A DNA stretch of 51,049 bases. Source: an uncultured Pyrinomonadaceae bacterium (GTDB lineage Bacteria > Acidobacteriota > Blastocatellia > Pyrinomonadales > Pyrinomonadaceae). Positions 7,979-16,442 of this stretch are shown here, in pieces. Below the pieces are notes generated by a model, which saw only the letters and a program-made list of their open reading frames with translations, was not told where the DNA came from and did not search any database. The number at the start of each line of letters is the position of its first letter. The first letter of the stretch is position 1. A program made the translations under genes and the position numbers. The stretch is from contig CADCUR010000254.1 in assembly GCA_902805935.1 (NCBI GenBank), forward strand, positions 1 to 51,049, given 5' to 3'.

Positions 7979-9025
7979 TCATCCTCCCGTCATCATCGTG
8001 TTGTCCCATTTCACGCGCTTCAAGAGTTCAAAATCCGAAAGCATCTTGCCCGTTCCCAAAACCACGCTTGAGAGCGGGTCGTCGGAGATAACGACCGGCA
8101 AGCCCGTCTCGATCATCAGACGCTTATCGAGATTTTTCAGCAGCGCGCCGCCGCCCGTTAAAACGATTCCGCGTTCGACAATATCGGCGGAAAGCTCCGG
8201 CGGCGTGCGCTCTAACGCGACGCGTACGGCGTTAATAATCGTCGCCACCGAATCCGACAGCGCTTCGCGGATTTCTTCGTCGGAGATGGTGATGGTTTTC
8301 GGAATTCCTTCGATAAGGTTGCGCCCGCGCACTTCCATCGAAAGCGGTTCTTCGAGCGGAAACGCCGAACCGAGCGCGATTTTAATGGCTTCGGCGGTGC
8401 GCTCGCCGATTAACAGATTGTATTTGCGTTTGATAAACTGCGTAATCGCTTCATCCATCTCGTTGCCGGCGACGCGCACGGCGCGCGAGTAAACGATGCC
8501 CGACAGCGAGATGACGGCGATGTCGGTCGTGCCGCCGCCGATGTCCACGACCATATTCCCGTGCGGCTCGGTAATCGGCAGACCCGCGCCGATTGCCGCC
8601 GCCATCGCTTCTTCAACTAAATAAACTTCGCTCGCTTTGGCGCGATACGCCGAATCTTCGACGGCGCGGCGCTCGACCTGTGTAATCTCCGAAGGAATAC
8701 CGATAACGACGCGCGGGCGTACCCAGCTTTTTCCGTTGTGCGCTTTCCGTATAAAATGCTGGAGCATTTTTTCCGTCACTTCAAAATTCGCAATCACGCC
8801 GTCTTTCATCGGGCGAATCGCCACGATATTGCCGGGCGTTCTGCCAAGCATTTCTTTGGCGTCCCGCCCGACGGCTTCGACCTGATTGGTCACTTTGTTG
8901 ATGGCGACAATCGAAGGTTCGGACACGACGATGCCGCGCCCTTTCGCGTAAACGAGCGTGTTCGCCGTGCCGAGGTCAATCGCCAAATCGCTCGAAAACA
9001 AACTGAATAAAGATTTAAATGCCAT
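7979..9025 (-). CDS. mreB: Rod-shape determining protein MreB (bacterial actin)
   Basis: 348 residues, the usual MreB length. The actin fold is plain: phosphate-1 loop IDLGTANT near residue 16, GIPSEIT connector, phosphate-2 loop [13 protein letters not shown], and the adenosine-binding [13 protein letters not shown] near residue 290. It forms ATP-dependent membrane-associated filaments that orient the elongasome. It is the first gene of the mre operon and has a 352-nt non-coding region upstream. The N-terminal SLFSLFSSD may act as membrane-binding stretch. Confidence 0.98.
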   Translation of the reverse strand: MAFKSLFSLFSSDLAIDLGTANTLVYAKGRGIVVSEPSIVAINKVTNQVEAVGRDAKEMLGRTPGNIVAIRPMKDGVIANFEVTEKMLQHFIRKAHNGKSWVRPRVVIGIPSEITQVERRAVEDSAYRAKASEVYLVEEAMAAAIGAGLPITEPHGNMVVDIGGGTTDIAVISLSGIVYSRAVRVAGNEMDEAITQFIKRKYNLLIGERTAEAIKIALGSAFPLEEPLSMEVRGRNLIEGIPKTITISDEEIREALSDSVATIINAVRVALERTPPELSADIVERGIVLTGGGALLKNLDKRLMIETGLPVVISDDPLSSVVLGTGKMLSDFELLKRVKWDNTMMTGG

Positions 9026-9166
9026 TTGTTAAAAGGTTCGTATCTTAAAATTGATTTTACAAAATTCGGCGGGTCGGGAAAACTGCTCCCAAAAGTTTCT
9101 CTATTCGGGGAAATCAGAGTAGCGGCTTAAGGAAAGGCAACTCACGACGCGCACTAAACTATTTAG

Positions 9167-9195
9167 AATATACTGCATTTCGTGAAATTTGCTAA
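9167..9195 (-). promoter_or_regulatory. Candidate sigma-70-type promoter for the mre operon
   Basis: On the minus strand TTAGCA is followed after 17 nt by TATATT, a fair -10 with a weak -35, in an A/T-rich region about 140 nt upstream of the mreB start. Judged by eye only; no other better-spaced pair was found in the gap. Confidence 0.35.
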
Positions 9196-9308
9196 TTAAA
9201 AATTGCGCTTTTCAATTTTTTTTTCAACAAGTCGGGTAAAAAGTAAAGGATAACGAAAAACACCCGCATTAAAAGCGCATTTTTCGTTGCACCATTGCTT
9301 GTCTAGCG

Positions 9309-9349
9309 CGCTCAAAAATAAAAAGGGCGGTGATTAAACTCGCCCTTTT
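9309..9349 (-). terminator. Factor-independent terminator of lon
   Basis: Read on the minus strand, the 9-bp G/C-rich stem AAAAGGGCG/CGCCCTTTT (arms 9341-9349 and 9321-9329) with an 11-nt loop is followed by TTTATTTTTGAG. It begins 28 nt after the lon stop codon and has the classical stem plus U-tract form. Confidence 0.8.
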
Positions 9350-9377
9350 CGTAAAAGATTCGGATGCGTAACTGTCT

Positions 9378-11843
9378 TTAGTTCTCCTTAGCAATCAGCA
9401 GCTCGCCCGCGTCGTGTTCGGCGCGGCTCAGATTAGGATTGACGCCGTCATAATTTTCAATCGGCAACGGCTGCGTTACTTCTGATTCCAAAGCCGCGCC
9501 GAGAACGTCGCTGACGCGCTTTGCCGGGATAATTTCCAACTCCTGGCGAACGTCTTCCGGAATATCATCCGTATCGGCTTCGTTTCTTTCCGGCAAAATT
9601 ATCCGGCGAATTCCGGCACGGTGCGCCGCCAAAACTTTTTCTTTTATTCCGCCGACGGGAAATACAAGACCCGACAATGTAATCTCGCCGGTCATCGCCG
9701 TATCTGAGCGAACTTTTCTGCCTGTGTAAAGCGACGCCAGCGCCGAAGCCATGGTAACGCCGGCGCTCGGACCGTCTTTCGGAATCGCGCCCGCCGGAAC
9801 GTGCAGATGAACGCCGTTGCCTTTTATCGCGCCTGCGTCAATTCCGAATTCCGAGGCGTGCGACCAGAGATACGAGCGCGCCGCCTGTGCCGATTCTTTC
9901 ATTACGTCGCCGAGCTGTCCGGTTAAAGTCAAACCGCCGCCGCCGGGCAGCGCGGTCGCTTCGATAAACAAAACCTCGCCGCCCATCTCGGTCCAAGCCA
10001 TTCCGGTCGCAACTCCGGCGGGCAATTCCGCGCGGGCTTCTTCCGGGTAAAAACGCGCCGCGCCGAGATAGCCTTTTACGTCGTTCGCCGTGATTGTGAC
10101 TTTATCGGTGTTGCCCTGCGCGACCTTGAGCGCGACTTTTCGCGCCAGATTTCCGACGGTTCTCTCCAGTTGCCGGACGCCCGCTTCGCGCGTGTAGCGC
10201 GCCGTAAGGAGATTTACCGCGTCGTCGGTAATTTCAAGCTGTTCCGCCGTCAAGCCGTTTTCCTTTATCTGCCGCGGAATCAGATATTCTTTGGCAATGT
10301 TTAATTTCTCGGCGTCCGAATATCCGGCGAGCTGAATGATTTCCATTCTATCGCGCAACGGAACCGGAATCGGCGCGAGTTGATTCGCCGTCGCAATAAA
10401 GAAAACCTTCGACAAATCGAACGGCAAATCGAGGTAATGGTCGCGGAAAGTATTGTTCTGCTGCGGGTCGAGAATTTCTAAAAGCGCCGAAGCCGGATCG
10501 CCCCGGTAATCGTTGCCGAGCTTGTCAATTTCGTCTAACATCAGCACCGGATTATTCACGCCGACGCGCCTTAAAGATTGAATAACTCTGCCCGGCATCG
10601 CGCCGACATATGTTCGGCGATGTCCGCGCAATTCGGCTTCGTCGCGCATACCGCCCAAACTCATTCGTTCAAATTCGCGTCCCAGAGCGCGGGCAATCGA
10701 ACGCCCCAAAGAAGTTTTGCCGACGCCCGGCGGTCCGACAAAAAGAATAATCGGACTTTTTGAATCGGGTCGCAGTTTAACGACCGCCAATGATTCTAAA
10801 ATTCTCTCTTTAATATCTTCCAAACCGTAATGGTCTTCGTCGAGAATTTTCGCCGCTTCAACCAAATCGAGTTTTTCCTCGCTCGATTTTTTCCAGGGCA
10901 AATCCAGAACGTATTCCAAATAAGTTCGGATCACGTGATAATCCGGCGCGGCTTGCGGCAGTTGTTCCATTCGGCGCAGTTCGCGCTCGGCTTCCTTGCG
11001 AACTTCTTCGGGCAAATCCGCCTGGTCTAATCTTTCCCGAAGCTGCGCGGCTTCCGCTTTTTCTCCGCTTTCGTCTTCACCGAGTTCTTTTTGAATCGCC
11101 TTCATCTGCTGACGCAGAATGTAATCGCGCTGCGCCTTGTCCATTTCGCCCTGCGCTTCGGTCGCAATTTTCGAGCGAATCTGCATAATCTCGACTTCTT
11201 TGGCGAGAGCGGCGTGCGTCAGCGTCAGCAATTCGTCAATCGTCGCGGCTTCGAGCATTTTCTGTTCGGTTTCCACGCCCAAATCGAGAACCGACGCGAG
11301 AAAATAAGACAATTGAACCGGATTAGTCTGCGAGATGACTGCCATCCGAATTTCCGGCGGAACCTGCGGCAGCATCGCCAGCGCTTCCTGCACGAGACCT
11401 TGAATGTTGCGCTTCAACGCTTCGACATTTTCGTTATCGGTAATCGTCAAATCGGGCAGTTTCTCGACTTTCGCTTTGATGAACGGCTGTTCCTGCGCCC
11501 AATATAAAACACGCACGCGGTCAACGCCCTGCACGATAAGCTGCATCGAGCCGTCGGCGCGCATCATTCGTTTGATATTGACGATTGTCCCGACTTCGTA
11601 AAGGTCAACGGGTTTCGCCTCTTGTCCGGTCACGTCCTGGTTTTTCAGGGTGATGCAGCAGATAAGTTTTTCTTCGGTCGAGAGAGCGAATTCGACCGCT
11701 TTGACCGAACGCTCGCGCCCGACCGAAAGCGGCACGACGGTTTCGGGAAACAAGGTTGTGTTTTGCAGAGGCAAAACCGCCATTTCAAATTGGGGCGCGG
11801 CGTTTGTCGGTTCGTTTAGATTTTTTGTTGTTTCTTCTGCCAT
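9378..11843 (-). CDS. lon: Lon ATP-dependent serine protease
   Basis: 821-residue AAA+ protease that degrades misfolded and short-lived regulatory proteins in the cytoplasm. The LON substrate-binding domain covers about residues 18-215, followed by the AAA+ module with Walker A GPPGVGKT (Lys376) and Walker B MLDEIDKL. The protease domain carries the catalytic dyad in KDGPSAG (Ser693) and GGIKEK (Lys736), 43 residues apart as in the E. coli enzyme. Length is normal. A small heat-shock gene lies immediately upstream on the same strand, giving a proteostasis pair. Confidence 0.98.
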   Translation of the reverse strand: MAEETTKNLNEPTNAAPQFEMAVLPLQNTTLFPETVVPLSVGRERSVKAVEFALSTEEKLICCITLKNQDVTGQEAKPVDLYEVGTIVNIKRMMRADGSMQLIVQGVDRVRVLYWAQEQPFIKAKVEKLPDLTITDNENVEALKRNIQGLVQEALAMLPQVPPEIRMAVISQTNPVQLSYFLASVLDLGVETEQKMLEAATIDELLTLTHAALAKEVEIMQIRSKIATEAQGEMDKAQRDYILRQQMKAIQKELGEDESGEKAEAAQLRERLDQADLPEEVRKEAERELRRMEQLPQAAPDYHVIRTYLEYVLDLPWKKSSEEKLDLVEAAKILDEDHYGLEDIKERILESLAVVKLRPDSKSPIILFVGPPGVGKTSLGRSIARALGREFERMSLGGMRDEAELRGHRRTYVGAMPGRVIQSLRRVGVNNPVLMLDEIDKLGNDYRGDPASALLEILDPQQNNTFRDHYLDLPFDLSKVFFIATANQLAPIPVPLRDRMEIIQLAGYSDAEKLNIAKEYLIPRQIKENGLTAEQLEITDDAVNLLTARYTREAGVRQLERTVGNLARKVALKVAQGNTDKVTITANDVKGYLGAARFYPEEARAELPAGVATGMAWTEMGGEVLFIEATALPGGGGLTLTGQLGDVMKESAQAARSYLWSHASEFGIDAGAIKGNGVHLHVPAGAIPKDGPSAGVTMASALASLYTGRKVRSDTAMTGEITLSGLVFPVGGIKEKVLAAHRAGIRRIILPERNEADTDDIPEDVRQELEIIPAKRVSDVLGAALESEVTQPLPIENYDGVNPNLSRAEHDAGELLIAKEN

Positions 11844-11876
11844 AAAATTTAAGTTTTACTAAGATGTCATTGAGGC

Positions 11877-12254
11877 TCAAGGCTTTGTCCGTTCGCCTTT
11901 CCACAGACGGATTATCAGCAGACCGTTTTCAAAATTATGCTCGATGCTCGCGCCTTCGATGGACGCGGGAAACTGCAAAGTTTTTTCAAAACTGCTGTAA
12001 GTGATCTCCATCTGCTGATACGTCATTCCGACGGCGGCGCACATTTTGTCGCGTCTGGTTCCGGCGATGTAAAGCTGATTTCCCTGAATATCAATTTCCA
12101 AATCTTCCGCCGACACGCCCGCCAGTTCGACTTTGACGAGCCAGCCGTCGGGCGTTTGATAAACGTCCGCCGACGGATACCAAAGCCTGCCCGAAGGTCG
12201 CACTTCTTTTGACGAAGCAAGAAATTGAAAGTAACGATTGATTGATTTAGCCAT
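11877..12254 (-). CDS. Hsp20/alpha-crystallin small heat-shock protein
   Basis: 125 residues from the ATG before AKSINRYF. A longer frame exists upstream, but its extra N-terminus is just the translation of the GATTTGG repeat, so the internal start is preferred. The alpha-crystallin domain is clear: PSADVYQTPDGWLVKVELAG, then the DIQGNQLYIAGTR strand pair, ending in a GLLIIRL strand near residue 117 (the family usually has GVLxIxxPK). ATP-independent holdase that binds unfolding proteins. Located 33 nt upstream of lon and probably co-transcribed with it. The C-terminal I-x-I anchor is not obvious. Confidence 0.9.
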   Translation of the reverse strand: MAKSINRYFQFLASSKEVRPSGRLWYPSADVYQTPDGWLVKVELAGVSAEDLEIDIQGNQLYIAGTRRDKMCAAVGMTYQQMEITYSSFEKTLQFPASIEGASIEHNFENGLLIIRLWKGERTKP

Positions 12255-12259
12255 ATTTC

Positions 12260-12299
12260 GATTTGGGATTTGGGATTTGGGATTTGGGATTTGGGATTG
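12260..12299. repeat. GATTTGG heptamer tandem repeat (five copies)
   Basis: Five perfect head-to-tail copies of GATTTGG at 12260-12294 plus a partial sixth. They sit directly upstream of the hsp20 start codon, taking the place of its leader. Part of the window-wide set of 7-nt repeats; number of copies is likely to vary between strains. Confidence 0.9.
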
Positions 12300-12347
12300 C
12301 GGATTTCTAATCAATCGTAAGTCGCAAATCTGAAATCGCAAATTTAA

Positions 12348-12833
12348 TTATCCTTTTTTCCAAAAACTCGCGCCGCTTGAAATCTCCTCCAGAGTTTCGG
12401 CAATCTCGCGCTCGTCTTCCATTTCGAGCGCGATGTCCGCCATTGAAACGATGCCCTGCAAAACGCCCGCCTCGTCAACAATCGGAATGCGGCGGACTTG
12501 TCGCTCGCCCATCGTGCGGATGGCTTCAAAGGCGAAATCGTCGGGCTTTGCCGTAAAGAGTTCGGTCGTCATCGCTTCCGCCACGATCGCGTCCGCGCCT
12601 TTGCCGACGGCGACGGCGCGGACGACAATATCGCGGTCGGTCACGATGCCGACGAGCTTATTTGTCTTTTGTTCGACAACCGGCAAAACGCCGATGTCGC
12701 CGTCTTTCATCATTTGCGCCGCATCGCGCAGAGACATTACGCCGGTCGTCGTCAGCACGTTGTCCGTCATAATCTCCCGGCACCTGAGGCGCGATTTTGC
12801 CGAAGCCGATTTTTCATTCATTTTAGAGAACAT
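12348..12833 (-). CDS. CBS-domain pair protein
   Basis: 161 residues with two CBS motifs: CREIMTDNVLTT...IGVLPVV...GIVTDRDIVVRAV (about 19-80) and a second ending RRIPIVDEAGVLQGIVSMADIALEM (about 85-140). CBS pairs bind adenine nucleotides or similar ligands and usually regulate a partner protein; as a stand-alone protein its partner is unknown. A GGGAG ribosome site lies before an internal ATG at 12770, but CREIMT is part of the first CBS fold, so the longer start is preferred. It is upstream of hsp20/lon, same strand. Confidence 0.88.
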   Translation of the reverse strand: MFSKMNEKSASAKSRLRCREIMTDNVLTTTGVMSLRDAAQMMKDGDIGVLPVVEQKTNKLVGIVTDRDIVVRAVAVGKGADAIVAEAMTTELFTAKPDDFAFEAIRTMGERQVRRIPIVDEAGVLQGIVSMADIALEMEDEREIAETLEEISSGASFWKKG

Positions 12834-12964
12834 AAGCTAACACACGGTTTTCTATTATTTTGTTTGACGGCGGGCAATAAAGCAAGCGAGGAAATTTGCG
12901 ATTTGCCATTTGTTTCAGCCAAACTAATTCTGGAAATTTGAAATCCGAGATTTGAAATTAAGCG

Positions 12965-13312
12965 ATGGGAAAACTCTACGACAATAAACGCAAGCCGGTG
13001 CGGACGGGAAAGAAAATCGCGGTCGGGCGAACAGCCGATGTTCCGGCAGGGCGCGGCGCGACCGTAAAATTGAAGGACGGCGCGGAAGTCGCGCTGTTTA
13101 ACGTCGGCGGCAAATTTTACGCGATAGAAAATTTCTGCCCGCACAAAGGCTATCCGCTCGCCGATTCGCGGCTCTCCGGCGGCATCGTCGAATGCGATTT
13201 GCACGGCTGGCGTTTCGATGTCAGAAACGGCGAATGTTACACGAAGAAAAATTGCTCGCTCGAAAATTACGAAGTTTTGATTGAAGACGAGATGATAAAA
13301 ATTTTAATTTAG
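12965..13312 (+). CDS. Rieske-type [2Fe-2S] ferredoxin (NirD-like)
   Basis: 115 residues. The cluster-binding motifs are CPHKG and CDLHGW, matching the CxH...CxxH plan of Rieske proteins; the remainder is the usual small beta-sandwich. Small stand-alone Rieske proteins of this type act as electron carriers or as the small subunit of nitrite reductase/dioxygenase systems, but no such catalytic gene is adjacent, so the partner is unknown. The N-terminal 15 residues are basic. It converges on the HAD phosphatase with only 7 nt between stops. Confidence 0.88.
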   Translation: MGKLYDNKRKPVRTGKKIAVGRTADVPAGRGATVKLKDGAEVALFNVGGKFYAIENFCPHKGYPLADSRLSGGIVECDLHGWRFDVRNGECYTKKNCSLENYEVLIEDEMIKILI

Positions 13313-13319
13313 TTTTTTT

Positions 13320-13982
13320 TTACAAAGCGACGATTTTTTCATAATTCGCCAGCAAATCCGCCGGGTCCCGGTAAATCTCGACGCAGCCTTTTTCGCGCAA
13401 ATCCTTTTCGGCAAAATTGCCGCACAAAACGCCGACAATTTTGAGTTTCGCTTTCGCCGCCGCTTCCGCATCGTAAGGCGTATCGCCGATAACGAGAACC
13501 GTTTCGGGCGCGGGATTTCCAAGCAGTTTGAGCGCGGCTCGAAAAATGTCCGGTTCGGGTTTCGATTTTTCCGCGTCGTCCGCCGAAGTTGATTTCTCGA
13601 CCAAATCCTTGATGTCGGCAATTTTTTTATACGCTTCAACTTCGTCTGCGTTCGACGACGAGGCGAGCGCGATTCGAGCGCCGCCGGTTTTGATTTTTTC
13701 AAAAAGCTCGCGCACTTTCGGAAACGGTTTGACGTGCGACAAGTATTCGTCTTTAAAGATTTCGCTGCGCAGTTCGGCTATCTCGTCGCCGAATTCTTCG
13801 ATTTCTTTTTCGGTTAAAAACACGGGCAAAAGCGTGTCGGCGCCTTTGCCGATTTGCGGGCGAATTCGGTCGAACGGAATTTTTTTGTCGTATTTTTCAA
13901 ACGCCTTCTGCCACGCTTCGGCGTGAAAATCGTTTGAATCAATCAACGTTCCGTCAACGTCAAAAATAAATGCTTCAATCAT
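13320..13982 (-). CDS. HAD-superfamily phosphatase (phosphoglycolate phosphatase / beta-phosphoglucomutase-like)
   Basis: 220 residues from the ATG before IEAFIFDVDGT. Motif I is DVDGTL (nucleophile and acid Asp), motif II is ALASSS, motif III the lysine before PEPDIF, motif IV VIGDTPYDAEAA. A helical C1 cap follows motif I. Substrate cannot be fixed from sequence: phosphoglycolate, sugar phosphates and similar small phosphoesters are all possible. The open frame extends further upstream, but that stretch overlaps the PilZ gene and has no family similarity, so the internal start is chosen. Confidence 0.88.
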   Translation of the reverse strand: MIEAFIFDVDGTLIDSNDFHAEAWQKAFEKYDKKIPFDRIRPQIGKGADTLLPVFLTEKEIEEFGDEIAELRSEIFKDEYLSHVKPFPKVRELFEKIKTGGARIALASSSNADEVEAYKKIADIKDLVEKSTSADDAEKSKPEPDIFRAALKLLGNPAPETVLVIGDTPYDAEAAAKAKLKIVGVLCGNFAEKDLREKGCVEIYRDPADLLANYEKIVAL

Positions 13983-14020
13983 GTTTCTCTTTTCTTCCGT
14001 CACGCTGAATCGGCGCGGCT

Positions 14021-14341
14021 TTACGGGCGACCGCCGCTCTCTACGATAAGCTGTTTGATAAGATTTTGTTCTTCGTCGGTCAAGTCGGTAAATCTTATGC
14101 CGAATCCCGAGTTCGGAAAAACGTAGACTACTTCTCCGTTTAGCTTTAACCATTCTCCGGTTGTCGGCATTCGAACCGTAAAAATTACCGACTCGCCTTC
14201 GACGACCGGAGCGATGCTGTCAATAAAGCCGCCGCTCATACTCAGGTCGCTGATACGAACTTCGCGTTTTCCAGACGAGAATTCCACCGTTACTTCAAGC
14301 GAGATGTTGATTCGTTCATTTTGTCGCAAATCTTTTTCCAT
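14021..14341 (-). CDS. PilZ-domain protein (probable c-di-GMP receptor)
   Basis: 106 residues forming a single PilZ domain. Both ligand motifs are visible: RQNER (the RxxxR arm, Arg6 and Arg10) and DLSMSGG (the D/NxSxxG turn, about residues 33-39). Keeping both motifs suggests it can bind cyclic di-GMP. No output domain is attached, so it probably acts by protein contact. It lies 38 nt upstream of the HAD gene on the same strand. Confidence 0.88.
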   Translation of the reverse strand: MEKDLRQNERINISLEVTVEFSSGKREVRISDLSMSGGFIDSIAPVVEGESVIFTVRMPTTGEWLKLNGEVVYVFPNSGFGIRFTDLTDEEQNLIKQLIVESGGRP

Positions 14342-14464
14342 AGCTTTCTGGTGTTAATTTTACTGATGTATAAAGTTCGTGACGAGCGCGCCGCTTGGTG
14401 TGAGTTTTGATGTTCGCGCCTTTTGAAAGGATTTTTTTACCCACCTCAGCAATATACCAAAGAT

Positions 14465-14496
14465 AAAAAAAGGCTGCAAAAATTCGTAACGCAGCC
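14465..14496 (-). terminator. Factor-independent terminator of the ferredoxin gene
   Basis: On the minus strand GGCTGC (14496-14491) pairs with GCAGCC (14477-14472) around a 13-nt loop and is followed by seven T. It begins 9 nt after the ferredoxin stop codon. Confidence 0.75.
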
Positions 14497-14505
14497 GCCC
14501 TGTTT

Positions 14506-14739
14506 TTAACTTCCGTCATCGCCAATCGCTTCGACCGGACAGGCTAATAACGCCTCTTCGCACAATTCGTATTCTTCGGGCGTTTCCGGCTGTTTATAAA
14601 CGTAGGAATATCCGTTTTCGTCATAGCGCGTGAAATTTTTCGGCGCGGTGTCGCGGCAAACGTCGCAGTCAATACACTGCCGGTCAACGTAGAATTTACC
14701 GCGCGTGTTTTCGGGAAGTTTGTCCTGAATATCAGCCAT
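14506..14739 (-). CDS. Small [4Fe-4S] ferredoxin
   Basis: 77 residues from the ATG before ADIQDK (an in-frame ATG four codons earlier is possible). Cluster ligands are in CIDCDVCRDTAP and ALLACPVEAI, i.e. CxxCxxC plus a distant CP, as in single-cluster 4Fe-4S ferredoxins. Cytoplasmic electron carrier; electron partners are unknown. It is directly downstream of nadA, whose product is itself a 4Fe-4S enzyme, but a palindrome separates the two. Confidence 0.85.
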   Translation of the reverse strand: MADIQDKLPENTRGKFYVDRQCIDCDVCRDTAPKNFTRYDENGYSYVYKQPETPEEYELCEEALLACPVEAIGDDGS

Positions 14740-14745
14740 AAAATT

Positions 14746-14819
14746 AACCACAGACAGGGACGAATAAACACGGATTTATTTTTGATTTTACCCGTGTTTA
14801 TCCGTCCTTGTCTGTGGTT
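14746..14819. repeat. Inverted repeat of the ACCACAGA...AAACACGG type between nadA and ferredoxin
   Basis: Arms 14746-14773 and 14792-14819 (28 nt each) pair at 26 positions, with an 18-nt A/T-rich loop. The words (ACCACAG, ATAAACACGGAT) resemble short intergenic repeats seen in several environmental phyla. Being between two same-strand genes it could terminate nadA or protect its mRNA 3' end. Confidence 0.8.
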
Positions 14820-15977
14820 TCAATTCTTCTTTTCTTGATTTTGCTCGGTCAGATTTATCATTCGCTGCAAAGCGACGAGCGCGTAATGCTTTGTTTCGTC
14901 GTCAACCTTAATTTGATTGACGACGCGTCCGGCGACGAGATTGTCCATCGCCCACGCCAGATTTTGCGGCGCGATGCGGTACATTGTCGCGCACATACAA
15001 AGGTCGGGCGCGAGCAGGCGAATGTCTTTGTCGGGAAATTGTTTTTGCAGCCGCAGAACTAAATTTAGTTCCGTGCCGATTGCCCATTTGGAACCGGACG
15101 GAGAATTTGCGACCGTATTAATAATAAAAGAAGTCGAGCCGTTTAAATCCGAAATGTCAACGACTTCGCGCATACATTCGGGGTGAACTAAAACTTTTAT
15201 GTCGGGCGCCGCCTTCCGAATCTGCTCGACGTGCCAAGGTTTAAATCTGCCGTGAACCGAACAATGCCCGCGCCATAAAATAAGTTTCGCGTCGTGGAGT
15301 TCTTCTTCGGTGTTGCCGCCGAGTTCTTCAAACGGATTCCACAACACCATCTGTTCGGGCGCGATGCCGAATTTCGCGCCGGTATTTCGTCCGAGATGCT
15401 GGTCGGGAAAGAAAAACATCTTGTCGTATTCTTTCAAATAAACGTCAAACAGCGGCACGGCGTTCGACGAAGTGCAGACCACGCCGCCGTTGCGCCCGCA
15501 AAACGCCTTAATTGCCGCCGACGAATTCATATAAGTGATCGGCGCGACTTTCTGCTTTAAAACTCCGATTTCCCTCAATTGTTCCCAGGCGTCTTCAACC
15601 TGTTCGACCGTCGCCATATCCGCCATCGAACAGCCCGCGCCCAAATCCGGCAAAATGACTTTTTGGTGCGGCTGCCCGAGAATATCCGCCGATTCAGCCA
15701 TAAAATGCACGCCGCAGAAAACGATAAACTCGGCGTCTTTGCGCTGCGCCGCCATCACCGAAAGCTGATACGAATCGCCGGTCAAATCAGCGTGTTCGAT
15801 AACGTCGTCTCTCTGGTAATGATGACCGAGAATGACAACACGCGAGCCTAACTTCTTTCTCGCGCGCTCAATGCGTTCACTGATTTCCGCGTCGGACATT
15901 CGCAAGTAATTTTCGAGCTGCTGCTCGTTATTTACGTCTTCTTCACCAACTAATTCTTTGTCCAAAACATCAATCAT
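14820..15977 (-). CDS. nadA: Quinolinate synthase NadA
   Basis: 385 residues. Condenses iminoaspartate and dihydroxyacetone phosphate to quinolinate in de novo NAD synthesis. The three cluster cysteines expected for the family are seen in IVFCGVHFMAES, GGVVCTSSNA and LCMCATMYRI, and the substrate-binding GHHYQRDDVIEHAD is intact. The N-terminal ~35 residues are an acidic extension. nadB and nadC are not in the window. The start ATG is followed by IDVLDKELV. Confidence 0.96.
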   Translation of the reverse strand: MIDVLDKELVGEEDVNNEQQLENYLRMSDAEISERIERARKKLGSRVVILGHHYQRDDVIEHADLTGDSYQLSVMAAQRKDAEFIVFCGVHFMAESADILGQPHQKVILPDLGAGCSMADMATVEQVEDAWEQLREIGVLKQKVAPITYMNSSAAIKAFCGRNGGVVCTSSNAVPLFDVYLKEYDKMFFFPDQHLGRNTGAKFGIAPEQMVLWNPFEELGGNTEEELHDAKLILWRGHCSVHGRFKPWHVEQIRKAAPDIKVLVHPECMREVVDISDLNGSTSFIINTVANSPSGSKWAIGTELNLVLRLQKQFPDKDIRLLAPDLCMCATMYRIAPQNLAWAMDNLVAGRVVNQIKVDDETKHYALVALQRMINLTEQNQEKKN

Positions 15978-16164
15978 TTCATCTGATCTCCTTATTGCAA
16001 TTTAGATGCAAAATGCCCGCCCCGCCTGCAAAGAAAAATCATTACACTTCGAGAAATTTTTCGCAAGAGAAGATTTATTTGCCGTTTGCCGGACGCGCCC
16101 GACTTGAAAACTTTTCCTCCAAGCGGCATTATCTAATAAAAATAAATCAGGGAGGGAAAACCGA

Positions 16165-16359
16165 ATGAGTGACAGTTCAGAAGCCAGAAAAAATTTGGAG
16201 CGACTGAAAAACGAAGTTTTTGAATCGAGCAACCGGCACGTCGCGGTCGCGCTCGGCAGACCGGTCGAAGAAGTGGATTCGTGGTTCGAAGGCGGCGAGA
16301 TAGACGAAGACGCGCGGGAAAAAATTAACGGCATCGCGCAGGAAAGATTGGGCGAATAA
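16165..16359 (+). CDS. Small HTH-like protein of unknown function
   Basis: 64 residues, not a family I can name. A strong ribosome site GGGAGGG (16150-16156) supports translation. The segment VAVALGRPVEEVDSWFEGG followed by a charged helix has the spacing of a lambda-repressor-like helix-turn-helix (helix, turn with Gly/Pro, helix with Trp, Gly turn), preceded by a charged helix. It could be a small regulator or an antitoxin-like protein, but no partner toxin gene is adjacent. A perfect hairpin follows its stop codon. Confidence 0.65.
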   Translation: MSDSSEARKNLERLKNEVFESSNRHVAVALGRPVEEVDSWFEGGEIDEDAREKINGIAQERLGE

Positions 16360-16373
16360 CATCTTTGTTTATT

Positions 16374-16421
16374 AAAAATCCGTCAGGAACATTTCAAGCG
16401 AAATGTTCCTGACGGATTTTT
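16374..16421. terminator. Perfect 21-bp hairpin, bidirectional terminator
   Basis: 16374-16394 and 16401-16421 are exact reverse complements with a 6-nt loop; each strand ends in TTTTT after the stem. It lies between the stop codons of two convergent genes. Confidence 0.9.
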
Positions 16422-16442
16422 CTTTATACAACAAATAAGCCT

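Larger units (their letters stand above)
9026..9377. other. Non-coding gap upstream of mreB, downstream of lon
   Basis: 352 nt without a credible gene. It contains the lon terminator at its right end, a candidate minus-strand promoter for the mre operon, and A/T-rich tracts around 9197-9245. The first ~140 nt before mreB would be its 5' leader; no riboswitch-like structure was recognised. Confidence 0.6.

Noticed and set aside
12260-12299. Possible CRISPR-like short repeats
   Set aside because: Units are 7 nt, head to tail without spacers, and no cas genes are nearby.
13983-14153. Longer N-terminus for the HAD phosphatase
   Set aside because: The extra stretch overlaps the PilZ gene, is Arg/Ser-rich and unrelated to the HAD fold, whose first strand starts right after the internal ATG.
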